Assembly (NCBI GenBank): GCA_900545915.1
Contig: URAV01000056.1
Coordinates: forward strand, 1-11,412
From: an uncultured Porphyromonadaceae bacterium
GTDB lineage: Bacteria; Bacteroidota; Bacteroidia; Bacteroidales; Coprobacteraceae
Direction: 5' to 3'
DNA length: 11,412 nt
Made by a program: the position numbers and the translations under genes
Notes under the pieces: model-generated
Seen by the model: the letters and a program-made list of their open reading frames with translations, nothing else
The model's database searches: none
Told to the model about the DNA's origin: nothing
Part shown: in pieces, positions 1 through 6,847 of the stretch
Numbering within the stretch: position 1 is the stretch's first letter
How the letters are laid out: each line of letters opens with the position of its first letter

Positions 1-727
1 TTAATACTACGCCGTTAGCTCCCTTTACTCCATAGATCGCTGTTGCCGAAGCATCTTTAAGTATATTCAATGATTCAACTTCATTCGGATCTATGCCGTC
101 AAAATTAGTTCGTTCGATGCCATCGATCATTATTAAAGGAGCCGTGTTGTCTGTAAATGTACTGACACCTCTGATTAACAGACTGGAAGCGTCTTCGCCG
201 GGAGCACCACTTCTTTGAAAAGCAATCAATCCCGGCATTCGTCCTACCAGCATGTTACTAATATTGGATTGTTGTGTCTGTACCAGTTCTTTCCTCGAAA
301 TAGAAGCGATAGATGCTGTCACACTTTCTTTCTTCTGCTTTCCGTAGCCGACAACAACGACTTCCTCCAGACTTTGCTCGGCTTCTTTTATTTCAATAGA
401 AAGCACTTTATTGTCTTTTACAGGTACTGTCGTCGTGACATAACCGATATAACTGATTTCCAAAACTGCATTCGGATTTACAGATAAGGCAAAGCGCCCG
501 TTTATATCGGAAATTATGCCGTTAAATGTACCGACTTCCTTGATATTGGCACCGATAATCGGTTCTCCTTTTGTATCGGTAATAGTACCGGTTATTCTCC
601 GAGGTTCCTGTGGCTGTGAAGAAAGATTCTTTTTCACCGAAAAGCTGGTTTCTGTTGATCGAACCAAGTTGCTTTCGGGTCGTATTGGACGAAAAAGAGC
701 GCCTCCGGTCTGAGGTGGATTTTCATA
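1..727 (-). CDS. SusC/RagA-like TonB-linked outer-membrane receptor, N-terminal part, start unresolved
   Basis: Reading the minus strand from about 637 down to 1 gives a clear SusC N-terminus. It begins with a carboxypeptidase-regulatory-like domain (RRITGTITDTKGEPIIGAN, later ISYIGY), then the TonB-box region LEEVVVVGYGKQKK, then the plug domain with LVGRMPGLI, LLIRGVSTF, PLIMIDGIER and LKDASATAIYGVKGANGVVL, where the window cuts it. These receptors import glycans or other large nutrients across the outer membrane with a SusD lipoprotein; that partner would lie outside the window. The frame is open back to a stop at 728-730 but holds no ATG. Only GTG at 637-635 or TTG at 667-665 could start it, and neither gives a signal peptide. 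Many SusC proteins have a signal peptide and sometimes an STN domain before this point; both are missing. The family is sure; whether the gene is intact is doubtful. Confidence 0.85.
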
Positions 728-735
728 TTAGGCAT
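634..735 (-). other. Out-of-frame ATG segment at the damaged 5' end of the SusC-like gene
   Basis: The only ATG codons near the SusC start (735-733 and 726-724, minus strand) belong to a different frame. That frame encodes about 33 residues (starting MPNMKIHLRPEALFFV) and stops at 636-634, inside the SusC-like gene. The peptide lacks the hydrophobic core of a signal sequence. Joining it to the SusC frame would need a one-base frameshift and would still not give a secreted protein. It may be foreign sequence joined to a truncated receptor, or chance. I do not assign it a function. Confidence 0.35.
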
Positions 736-751
736 ATTTCCTGTATATTTG
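721..751 (+). promoter_or_regulatory. Candidate Bacteroides-type promoter for the antiporter
   Basis: TATATTTG at 744-751 matches the Bacteroides -7 consensus TAnnTTTG exactly. A weak -33 match (TTTC, 721-724) lies 19 bp upstream. Transcription would begin near 758, leaving a leader of about 25 nt before the antiporter ATG. The site overlaps the damaged 5' end of the divergent SusC-like gene. The call rests on the motif alone. Confidence 0.4.
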
Positions 752-783
752 CCTACATATAATAAATATTAGCGTAAAGATTC

Positions 784-1740
784 ATGATGAGTATTTTGTT
801 TTTACTTGTGGGTTTGGGCTTAATTCTGTCTGGTGCTAATTTTTTGACTGATGGAGCGGCTGCATTGGCCAAAAGGTTTAACATATCGTCGTTGGTAATA
901 GGTCTAACTATCGTGGCCTTTGGAACTTCGGCTCCCGAGTTGACAGTTAGTATCGTATCGGCTATTAATGGGAGTGCCGAACTTTCTATCGGGAATGTTG
1001 TGGGCAGTAACATTTTTAATATTTTGATGATCGTGGGTGTGACAGCAGTTGTTGCTCCTATAACAATAACCAAAGGAACATTGACAAAAGAAATACCGCT
1101 CGCCATTCTCTCGTGTGTGGTTGTCTTAATTTGTGCTAACGATGTATTTTTGGAAACCGGTGCGGAGAATATACTGAATAGGGCGGACGGTTTGCTTATG
1201 CTTTGCTTTTTTGCCATATTTCTCGGGTATACGTTTGCTATCGCACACGATAATACAGGAGAAGAACAAGCTGAAATTAGACCGTTATCTACATGGCGTT
1301 GTTTATTGTATATCGTTGGAGGGCTTGTCGCTTTGATTTTCGGTGGTCGGCTTTTTGTCAATGGGTCGAGCGAGATAGCCCGGTCGTTGGGAGTAGGAGA
1401 GTCTGTTATAGGATTGACTCTTGTTGCTATGGGGACTTCTCTTCCTGAATTGGCCACTTCGGTGGTAGCTGCTTTGAAAAAAAATCCTGAGATTGCTATT
1501 GGGAATGTGATCGGATCCAACCTGTTCAATGTCTTTTTTGTATTGGGCATGAGCGCTACTATTACCCCATTACCTTTGGGTGGAATAACGAATGTCGATC
1601 TATTTTATTTATTAGCGGTTTCTTTGTTGCTGTTCTTTGCCGGGAGATATTATAAGGTACGTACGATTACTCGGGTGGAAGGTGTATTTATGATTTTTGC
1701 TTATGTAGTTTACACAGGATACTTGATATATATGCTGTAA
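784..1740 (+). CDS. Calcium/sodium antiporter, CaCA family (YrbG type)
   Basis: This 318-residue inner-membrane protein belongs to the cation/calcium exchanger superfamily, whose members swap Na+ (sometimes K+) for Ca2+. Both inverted alpha repeats are complete. Alpha-1 holds GTSAPE (residues 47-52) and GNVVGSNIFN (70-79); alpha-2 holds GTSLPE (217-222) and GNVIGSNLFN (240-249). The acidic residues E52 and E222 and the asparagines in the GNxxGSN motifs form the ion-binding site in the family. About ten hydrophobic segments can be picked out, with a hydrophilic loop near residues 157-170 (DNTGEEQAEIRP) between the two halves, which suits the prokaryotic YrbG length. The start is an ATGATG pair at 784/787; the first is used here. 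No key residue is missing. It is transcribed away from the SusC-like fragment and looks monocistronic, with no tie to the polysaccharide operon downstream. Ion choice cannot be read from sequence. Confidence 0.93.
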   Translation: MMSILFLLVGLGLILSGANFLTDGAAALAKRFNISSLVIGLTIVAFGTSAPELTVSIVSAINGSAELSIGNVVGSNIFNILMIVGVTAVVAPITITKGTLTKEIPLAILSCVVVLICANDVFLETGAENILNRADGLLMLCFFAIFLGYTFAIAHDNTGEEQAEIRPLSTWRCLLYIVGGLVALIFGGRLFVNGSSEIARSLGVGESVIGLTLVAMGTSLPELATSVVAALKKNPEIAIGNVIGSNLFNVFFVLGMSATITPLPLGGITNVDLFYLLAVSLLLFFAGRYYKVRTITRVEGVFMIFAYVVYTGYLIYML

Positions 1741-1993
1741 ATACACCCATTTTTTATATTACGTTGCATTCGGTAATATTCAAAAATGAAAGAGCGGCTG
1801 TGTTGTATAAACTGTTGTCCGGTGGTTTCTGAACTATACATAAATGTCAGTTTTTTATGTGATTATTAAGTGTTTTTAATTTCTGTTTTTTTTAACTGGT
1901 TTGTTTAATATTTAATAAATAATTTGTAAACTACTCAATACTATATATTTATCTGGATTTTTGTAGAATGGAAGTATTTTTTGTAAGATTTTA
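1741..1993. other. AT-rich intergenic spacer, no gene seen
   Basis: This stretch separates the antiporter from the polysaccharide promoter and holds no convincing coding frame on either strand. From about 1840 onward it is very AT-rich, with runs of T and A that could act as an UP-like or bendable region upstream of the promoter. An inverted repeat ACATAAA / TTTATGT (1838-1844 with 1854-1860, 9-nt loop) could fold but has neither a GC-rich stem nor a clean U-tract, so it is at best a weak terminator for the antiporter. Confidence 0.5.
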
Positions 1994-2024
1994 TTGTGTT
2001 TTTTAAGAAATGTAGCTACCTTTG
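1994..2024 (+). promoter_or_regulatory. Main promoter of the polysaccharide operon (Bacteroides sigma type)
   Basis: TACCTTTG at 2017-2024, followed by C, is a perfect match to the Bacteroides -7 element TAnnTTTG. A -33-like TTGTG begins at 1994, leaving a 19-bp spacer, which is the usual spacing. Transcription should begin near 2028-2032. The next sizeable gene starts at 2482, so this promoter would produce an unusually long leader of about 450 nt. No other good -7 match was seen between here and the first gene. Confidence 0.65.
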
Positions 2025-2027
2025 CAA

Positions 2028-2047
2028 AACTCTGTGAAGTCAGAGTT
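2028..2047 (+). promoter_or_regulatory. Perfect 7-bp inverted repeat at the predicted transcript start
   Basis: AACTCTG (2028-2034) and CAGAGTT (2041-2047) are exact reverse complements with a 6-nt loop (TGAAGT). The repeat begins right at the predicted +1. As RNA it would make a 5'-terminal stem-loop that could protect the transcript. As DNA it is a plausible 20-bp operator. No U-tract follows, so it is not a terminator. Confidence 0.5.
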
Positions 2048-2063
2048 AGTATAATATACAGAT

Positions 2064-2144
2064 ATGTTTAAGTTATTCTGTTGTTATTTACCCTGTTCTT
2101 CACAGAAAAGTAAATGTAGTTCTTCTGAAATTGATAGTTTATAG
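2064..2144 (+). CDS. Possible 26-residue Cys/Ser-rich leader peptide
   Basis: An ATG about 35 nt after the predicted transcript start opens a frame of 26 codons ending in TAG. The peptide starts MFKLFCCYLPCSSQKSKC and has four cysteines (6, 7, 11, 18) and seven serines. It has no long hydrophobic segment. No Shine-Dalgarno is seen, which is normal in this phylum. Its place as the first ORF on the transcript suits a leader peptide whose translation senses something or changes leader folding. A small metal-binding protein is another option. A frame of this length can arise by chance, so confidence is low. Confidence 0.3.
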   Translation: MFKLFCCYLPCSSQKSKCSSSEIDSL

Positions 2145-2184
2145 TAATCTATCTCTTGTATGAAGCGTTATATTTATTTACCCT
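2084..2184 (+). repeat. 11-bp direct repeat, two copies 90 bp apart
   Basis: TTATTTACCCT occurs at 2084-2094 and 2174-2184. Both copies lie inside short ORFs (2064-2144 and 2160-2192) and are read in the same frame, each encoding Tyr-Leu-Pro. The second copy is also the left arm of the 2177-2222 hairpin, so the first copy could compete for the same right arm. Chance remains possible at this length. Confidence 0.35.
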
Positions 2185-2222
2185 TCCAATAATGATTATC
2201 CACTGAGATAGGGATGGGTTAA
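2177..2222 (+). promoter_or_regulatory. Imperfect long hairpin in the leader
   Basis: TTTACCCTTCC (2177-2187) pairs with GGATGGGTTAA (2212-2222) at 9 of 11 positions, enclosing a 24-nt loop. The loop itself holds the perfect palindrome ATAAT-G-ATTAT (2189-2199). No U-tract follows. Confidence 0.4.
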
Positions 2223-2248
2223 AGAGGGGTTATAAGTGATTCTTAGAG

Positions 2249-2270
2249 CCGGGAAAAGCTTTCTTTTCGG
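2249..2270 (+). promoter_or_regulatory. Bulged hairpin in the leader
   Basis: CCG (2249-2251) and AAAAG (2254-2258) pair with CTTTT (2263-2267) and CGG (2268-2270), leaving a GG bulge and a four-base loop. The sequence after it is C-rich, not T-rich, so it does not look like a terminator. It may be a folding element of the leader. Confidence 0.35.
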
Positions 2271-2481
2271 TGTCCCCCAGTAGTATAGAGGCGTATATTT
2301 AAGGAATGCATAAAAAATAAAGTAATTTCTTTCGCCTGAGATTTTGGGTTAACAGATAGGATTGATTTCTTTCATAGAGGGGGCGTTAGTGGATAAAGAT
2401 ATTTTTGCATAGAATTGGGTCAATATGTTGAAAAAATTGGGTTTATTAGTATTGAAAATGATGAATTAAATCTAATATTTT

Positions 2482-3597
2482 ATGGGTTATATTTCGATTT
2501 TATTGTTGTCATTTTTTATTAGTTTGGGATTTTCTATTTTTATTATTCCAAGAATTTTATTGATATCGTTTAAAAAGCATTTATTCGATATGCCAGATGA
2601 ACGAAAAGTGCACAAGGGTATAATACCTCGTCTGGGAGGTGTTTCGTTTTTCCCTGCCGTTATTTTTACTCTTTCTTTGATGATAGGGCTGAATAGAATT
2701 TACGGAGAGGAATTGTTTCCCTCTATTATCGGAGTGAGTGATACGTCCGTTCTATCTTTTGGGTTGAGTAGTTTATTGCTGTTGTATTTGACAGGTATTA
2801 CCGATGACTTGATCGGAGTTCGCTATCGTCAGAAATTTATTGTTCAAATATTCTGTGCCATTTTGTTGGTGTCTTCGGGATTATGGATCAATAATCTTTA
2901 TGGAATCTTCGGAATTTACGAATTACCTCCGGTAGTGGGACTCCCGTTTACTGTATTTACTATTGTTTTTATTACTAACGCTATAAATCTGATAGACGGA
3001 ATAGATGGACTGGCTTCTGGATTGAGCGGAATAGCATTGTTATTTTTTACTATATTGTTTATTTATCAGAGAGAATGGCTGTATGCGGCTCTCGCTATCG
3101 TAACTTTGGGAACAATTATCCCGTTTTTCTATTATAATGTTTTCGGAAATCCAAACCGAGGTAGAAAAATTTTTATGGGTGACACCGGATCGTTGACTAT
3201 TGGCTTTATATTGAGCATTTTGGCGATTCGGTTCAGTATGTATGATAATGCAGTGTTACATCGAGTTCCCGATGCTATCGTAGTTGCTTTTTCTTTGCTG
3301 ATTACACCGGTATTTGATGTTGTTCGGGTAATTTTGCATAGGGCACGTTTTGGTAAAAACATTTTCAGTCCTGATAAAAATCATATTCATCATAAATTTT
3401 TAGCATTAGGATTTTCGCATCGAGCAGCTATGATTACGATATTGTTAATCTCTGCTGGCTTTGCAGCCATGAATTTGTTGTTATTGACTCGTATAAATAT
3501 AAATTTATTATTATTTTTAGACATTTTTATTTGGACCATTATGCAACTTTATCTTACTAAAAAGATTAATAGGAAAGTGGCTGGTTCAAAGGCTTGA
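2482..3597 (+). CDS. WecA/TagO-type undecaprenyl-phosphate sugar-1-phosphate transferase
   Basis: This 371-residue, about 11-helix inner-membrane enzyme starts the repeat unit by moving a sugar-1-phosphate (GlcNAc-1-P in WecA and TagO) from a UDP-sugar to undecaprenyl phosphate on the cytoplasmic face. All family motifs are present: an N-terminal RKVHKGIIPRLGG segment, the Asp pair T107-D108-D109, N166-AIN-LIDGIDG (to residue 176), G233-D234-T235-G236-S237, and the sugar-recognition motif H301-I-H-H. The length fits the family. It is the first sizeable gene after the promoter, and the export lipoprotein gene follows closely. In many Bacteroides capsule loci the initiating enzyme sits late in the operon, so first position is notable. 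The exact sugar donor cannot be read; other HexNAc-1-P donors are possible. A shadow ORF on the minus strand (3132-3362) is ignored. Confidence 0.92.
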   Translation: MGYISILLLSFFISLGFSIFIIPRILLISFKKHLFDMPDERKVHKGIIPRLGGVSFFPAVIFTLSLMIGLNRIYGEELFPSIIGVSDTSVLSFGLSSLLLLYLTGITDDLIGVRYRQKFIVQIFCAILLVSSGLWINNLYGIFGIYELPPVVGLPFTVFTIVFITNAINLIDGIDGLASGLSGIALLFFTILFIYQREWLYAALAIVTLGTIIPFFYYNVFGNPNRGRKIFMGDTGSLTIGFILSILAIRFSMYDNAVLHRVPDAIVVAFSLLITPVFDVVRVILHRARFGKNIFSPDKNHIHHKFLALGFSHRAAMITILLISAGFAAMNLLLLTRININLLLFLDIFIWTIMQLYLTKKINRKVAGSKA

Positions 3598-3622
3598 TAT
3601 GTTAAATTGTTATTTTAGACAA

Positions 3623-4426
3623 ATGAAATATATTCCGAAAATTCTCTTGGCTGTGATACTTGTAGGTTTGGTATCATGCGTGCCTTCTAAGAAAATGGTT
3701 TATTTGCAGGGAGCCGATGGCTTGGAGCAGTCCCCTCAAACCATAGTACAAGACTATGAATTAAAGATTGTCCCGGACGACCAGTTACTCATAACAGTGA
3801 GTAGTAAAGATGGTGAGTTGCTGGAAATATTCAGCAATAGTCAGGTATTAGGTAGTACGGGGGCATCGACCACGATACAGGAAACTGTCGGTTTAAGGGT
3901 CGATAAGGACGGGAAAATAGAAGTTCCTATTTTGGGTGAGATGCAGGCCGGTGGATTATCGAGAAGAGAGTTGGCCGATGCCGTCGAGAACAAGCTCATC
4001 GAGGGGGAATATGTAAAAGATCCTGTGGTGAATGTACAGATAAAGGGATTTAAGGTTTCGGTAATGGGTGAAGTAAACAGTCCCGGTGTGCAAACTATAT
4101 CGGGAGACCGTATTACGCTTCTTGAAGCCTTGACTATGGCAGGTGACTTGACTCCCTCGGGAAAACGGGATAATATATTGGTAATACGCGAGGACGGAGA
4201 CCAACGAAAAACTTATACCGTGGATTTAACTTCGGGCGAAAAAGTATTGGAATCACCTTGTTATTATTTAAAGCAGAACGATGTAATCTATGTGCAGCCT
4301 AATAAATCGATAGGAGTGAAAGGTAGCTCGACCTTGTCGTTTATTTCTGCCGGTAGTAGTATTATATCTCTTGTAGCATCGGTGCTGTCTATTGTGTCTA
4401 TGATTATTGTGTTAAAAGATAAGTAA
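3623..4426 (+). CDS. wza: Wza-like polysaccharide export outer-membrane lipoprotein (OPX)
   Basis: From Met at 3623 this is a 267-residue protein with a textbook lipoprotein signal: MKYIPKILLAVILVGLVSC, with the lipidated cysteine at residue 19. The upstream ATG at 3599 would add eight polar residues before the signal, so I prefer 3623. The mature part has a polysaccharide export domain (YELKIVPDDQLLITV to VPILGEMQ), the helix LSRRELADAVENKL, and an SLBB-like domain (VSVMGEVNSPGVQTISGDRITLLEALTMAG). A hydrophobic C-terminal helix (about the last 35 residues, rich in Ser, Ile and Val) probably spans the outer membrane, as the Wza C-terminal helix does. It should form the export channel in contact with the Wzc-like protein, whose gene begins 9 bp after its stop. 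It is shorter than E. coli Wza but normal for Bacteroidales. Confidence 0.9.
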   Translation: MKYIPKILLAVILVGLVSCVPSKKMVYLQGADGLEQSPQTIVQDYELKIVPDDQLLITVSSKDGELLEIFSNSQVLGSTGASTTIQETVGLRVDKDGKIEVPILGEMQAGGLSRRELADAVENKLIEGEYVKDPVVNVQIKGFKVSVMGEVNSPGVQTISGDRITLLEALTMAGDLTPSGKRDNILVIREDGDQRKTYTVDLTSGEKVLESPCYYLKQNDVIYVQPNKSIGVKGSSTLSFISAGSSIISLVASVLSIVSMIIVLKDK

Positions 4427-4435
4427 CATCTCTAT

Positions 4436-6847
4436 ATGGAGCTCATTCAAGAAACTAAGAACGATAAGAAAAATGAAGGAGGGGTAACCCTGCGGGATAT
4501 TGTCGAGTTGGTATTCGATAATTGGTATTGGATTGTGCTATCGGTCGTTATATGTATGTCGGTCGCATGGTTTTATTTAGCTATGCAAACACCGTTATAC
4601 AAGAGAAGCGCGGTAATGTTAGTGAAGAGCGAAAACAAATCGGGAAACGATATGTCGGCTGTTCTTGAATTAAATGGGGGCATATCGGGTAGCGGAGTCG
4701 AGAATGAAATCTATATTTTGCAGTCGCATCAATTAATGCGTGAAGTTGTCGGACGCTTACATTTGGACGTCACTTATCAGGTAAAAAATTGGTTGCACTA
4801 TGATCAGTTGTATGCCGAGTCGCCTATCCGGGTGAATTTCTTAGATGCTTATACGGCTCCGGTTTCTATGGAAATTAAGCCCTTAAATGGGAATCGTTTT
4901 TTACTGAATCAACTCAAAATAGGTACGGAGAAAAGTGACAACGAAGGCCAAGAGTTTTTGTTCGGTGATACTATAATTTCCGCAGCTGGTCGATTTATTG
5001 TAGAGGATATCCCCGATAAAATATCGGCCTATTATAATGTACCGGTCGAAGTATCTCGTATAGACTTGAATACTGCGGCAAATATTTATCATTCGTTTAT
5101 TTCGACCTCTTTGGCCGGAGAACGTACGACATTGGTACAAATAAACTGCGTGGACTCGAATATCTCGCGAGCCGAGGCTATATTGAACGCTTTGATCGAT
5201 GTTTATCGGGAAACGATTATCGAAGATAAAAACCGCATTGCGACCAGTACGGCTAAATTTATTAATGAACGAGTCGAAATTATCAGTAAAGAGTTGGGTG
5301 ATGTAGAGAATGAATTGACCGATTTCAAGCAAAAGAATCGCATTGTCAGTATAGATGCAGCGGCCACTCAATTTATGAGCGAAAGCAGTAAGATGAGAGA
5401 CGAATTGGTGCAGCTGGAAACCGAGTATGCTATCGCCCGGGCGGTAGAACGATATTTGACCGATAATGAACATAGTAAGCAGTTGATACCCAATGTATCG
5501 GGGGTAGGGGATAGTGGTTTGCAAAATCAGATAACGACCTATAACGAGATTCTGTTACAGAGAGAAAGATTAGCCGCTAATTCGGGTGAGAATAACCCTT
5601 TGGTAAAAGATTTAGACAATAATTTAGCCGCTGTAAGAGTCAATCTTACAGCCTCGATGGATAGTTATCTGTCTACACTGAAACTAAAATTGAAAAAGGC
5701 CCGGGAGGTCGAGTCGCAAACTCTCGATCATATCGAGTCGGTCCCTCAACAAGAGAAAAAGGCTTTGGGCATTATACGTCAGCAAAGTATTAAAGAGTCG
5801 TTGTATACATTCTTGCTGAATAAACGAGAAGAGAATGCTTTGCAGTTGGCTATTACCGAGGCCAATATACGGGTGATTGAGTCACCCTTCGGTTCGTCGG
5901 CGCCCGTCGCCCCGGCTCGCAGAATGTTATTGATGGGAGCCTTTATCGTGGGACTCATTATACCGTTGGCGATACAGCTTTTGCGATTACTGTGGAACAC
6001 CGGTGTGAGGGGGCGTAAAGATATTGAGGATTATACGTCGATGCCTATATTGGGCGAAATTCCTTTAATGAAAGACCGAGATGGAGAACAAGCCATTGTC
6101 GTGGAAGAGAATAAGACCAGCAGTGTAGCCGAGTCTTTCAGATTATTACGGTCCAATATGGATTTCGTTGCTCCTCAGGCACGGGTCGTTATGTTTACGT
6201 CTACTATGCCGGGCGAGGGAAAAAGTTTCGTTTCCCGCAATTTTGCCGTAACATTGGCTATGACCAATAAAAAAGTGGTTTTGCTCGATATGGATTTGAG
6301 AAAACGCACATTGAGTAAAACATTAGATCTGACTACGAAAAACGGCGTGTCGACTTGGCTTTCCGGGAAAAACAACAGTGTGTCCGAGCTCGTTCAGTCC
6401 AGTAACATTCATGCGATGTTCGATATCATCTCGGCCGGTATTGTACCTCCCAATCCTTCGGAATTGTTGATGAGCGATCGATTACCCGTTTTGGTGGAAG
6501 AGTTGAAGAAACAATACGATTATATTATATTGGATTGCGTGCCGGCATTAGTCGTAGCCGATTCTTCTATCATTGGTCGAGTCGCCGATCTTACGATCTA
6601 TGTAATCCGTAACGGAATGTTGGATCGCCGTTATTTGCCGGAATTGGAAAAACTCTACCGGGAGAATAAATTCAAGAACCTTACGGTCGTCATCAATGGT
6701 GTCGAAATGGAGAGCAAAAAGTATGGATACGGTTACGGCTATGGTTATGGATACGGTTACGGCTATGGAGTGGAACATGGAAGAAAGAAAAAACGTAATG
6801 TCATCTATAAAATTGCTCATAGAATAGGACGGATTTTTAGGGGGTAA
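4436..6847 (+). CDS. wzc: Wzc-like polysaccharide co-polymerase with BY-kinase domain
   Basis: This 803-residue inner-membrane protein couples chain-length control to a bacterial tyrosine kinase. Residues about 18-50 start the Wzz domain with the first membrane helix (WYWIVLSVVICMSVAWFYLA). A long periplasmic part follows, with coiled-coil stretches around residues 270-330 and 395-440. The second helix is about 497-520. The cytoplasmic kinase has Walker A T590-MPGEGK-S597, Walker A' LLD618-M-D620 and Walker B ILD700-C-VP. The C-terminus is a tyrosine cluster of eight Tyr-Gly pairs (Tyr 763-777, every second residue), then a basic tail (GRKKKRN to RIGRIFRG). Trans-phosphorylation of this tail and its removal by a phosphatase govern polymerisation in the family. 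No wzb-like phosphatase is in the window. The gene is full length, and its codon use (frequent TCG, GTC) resembles host-type genes more than the AT-rich genes downstream. Confidence 0.95.
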   Translation: MELIQETKNDKKNEGGVTLRDIVELVFDNWYWIVLSVVICMSVAWFYLAMQTPLYKRSAVMLVKSENKSGNDMSAVLELNGGISGSGVENEIYILQSHQLMREVVGRLHLDVTYQVKNWLHYDQLYAESPIRVNFLDAYTAPVSMEIKPLNGNRFLLNQLKIGTEKSDNEGQEFLFGDTIISAAGRFIVEDIPDKISAYYNVPVEVSRIDLNTAANIYHSFISTSLAGERTTLVQINCVDSNISRAEAILNALIDVYRETIIEDKNRIATSTAKFINERVEIISKELGDVENELTDFKQKNRIVSIDAAATQFMSESSKMRDELVQLETEYAIARAVERYLTDNEHSKQLIPNVSGVGDSGLQNQITTYNEILLQRERLAANSGENNPLVKDLDNNLAAVRVNLTASMDSYLSTLKLKLKKAREVESQTLDHIESVPQQEKKALGIIRQQSIKESLYTFLLNKREENALQLAITEANIRVIESPFGSSAPVAPARRMLLMGAFIVGLIIPLAIQLLRLLWNTGVRGRKDIEDYTSMPILGEIPLMKDRDGEQAIVVEENKTSSVAESFRLLRSNMDFVAPQARVVMFTSTMPGEGKSFVSRNFAVTLAMTNKKVVLLDMDLRKRTLSKTLDLTTKNGVSTWLSGKNNSVSELVQSSNIHAMFDIISAGIVPPNPSELLMSDRLPVLVEELKKQYDYIILDCVPALVVADSSIIGRVADLTIYVIRNGMLDRRYLPELEKLYRENKFKNLTVVINGVEMESKKYGYGYGYGYGYGYGYGVEHGRKKKRNVIYKIAHRIGRIFRG
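6722..6769 (+). repeat. 24-bp tandem duplication encoding the Wzc tyrosine tail
   Basis: Two head-to-tail 24-bp units (6722-6745 and 6746-6769) differ only in the last base. Each encodes four Tyr-Gly pairs with the same pattern of TAT/TAC and GGA/GGT/GGC codons, which shows recent duplication and not merely protein-level bias. The unit length is a multiple of three, so gain or loss of copies would keep the frame and change the number of phosphorylatable tyrosines. Confidence 0.9.

Larger units (their letters stand above)
2025..2481 (+). promoter_or_regulatory. Long structured leader upstream of the polysaccharide operon
   Basis: About 450 nt lie between the promoter and the first biosynthetic gene. 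Visible foldable parts are the 5' palindrome (2028-2047), an imperfect 11-bp stem (2177-2187 with 2212-2222), a bulged hairpin (2249-2270) and a longer-range pair AGGCG/CGCCT (2289-2293 with 2333-2337). It also contains a 26-codon ORF (2064-2144), a 10-codon ORF (2160-2192) and a 14-codon ORF (2425-2469) ending 12 nt before the first gene. Bacteroides capsule operons are known to have long leaders where UpxY-type NusG paralogs allow read-through and UpxZ proteins inhibit it, but no upxY or upxZ is present here. I do not recognise a known riboswitch class. Confidence 0.45.

Noticed and set aside
215..713. Two short plus-strand open frames
   Set aside because: They are opposite the SusC-like frame, which has clear homology.
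753..1550. 265-codon open frame on the minus strand
   Set aside because: It lies wholly opposite the antiporter, whose motifs are unmistakable. The translated peptide is low in recognisable structure and mirrors codon bias of the real gene.
1741..2060. Invertible (phase-variable) promoter of the Bacteroides capsule kind
   Set aside because: I looked for paired inverted repeats on both sides of the promoter and found only the short palindrome at +1 and an AT-rich repeat upstream; no matching pair and no invertase gene.
2211..2253. G-quadruplex from GGG, GGG, GGGG and GGG runs
   Set aside because: The last loop would be over 20 nt, too long for a convincing quadruplex.
2380..2395. Resemblance of GGGGGCGTTAGTGG to the ops/JUMPstart element
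   Set aside because: Only partly similar, in a different phylum, and without the GGTAGC core.
2425..2469. 14-codon ORF (MLKKLGLLVLKMMN) just before the first enzyme gene
   Set aside because: Looks like a coupling peptide, but it is too short in AT-rich sequence to separate from chance; noted under the leader only.
4901..5524. 207-codon open frame on the minus strand
   Set aside because: Antisense to the periplasmic part of wzc, with no motif and no start context. The same holds for the shorter frames at 3132-3362, 3956-4204, 5779-6000, 6175-6375, 6548-6820 and 10344-10568.
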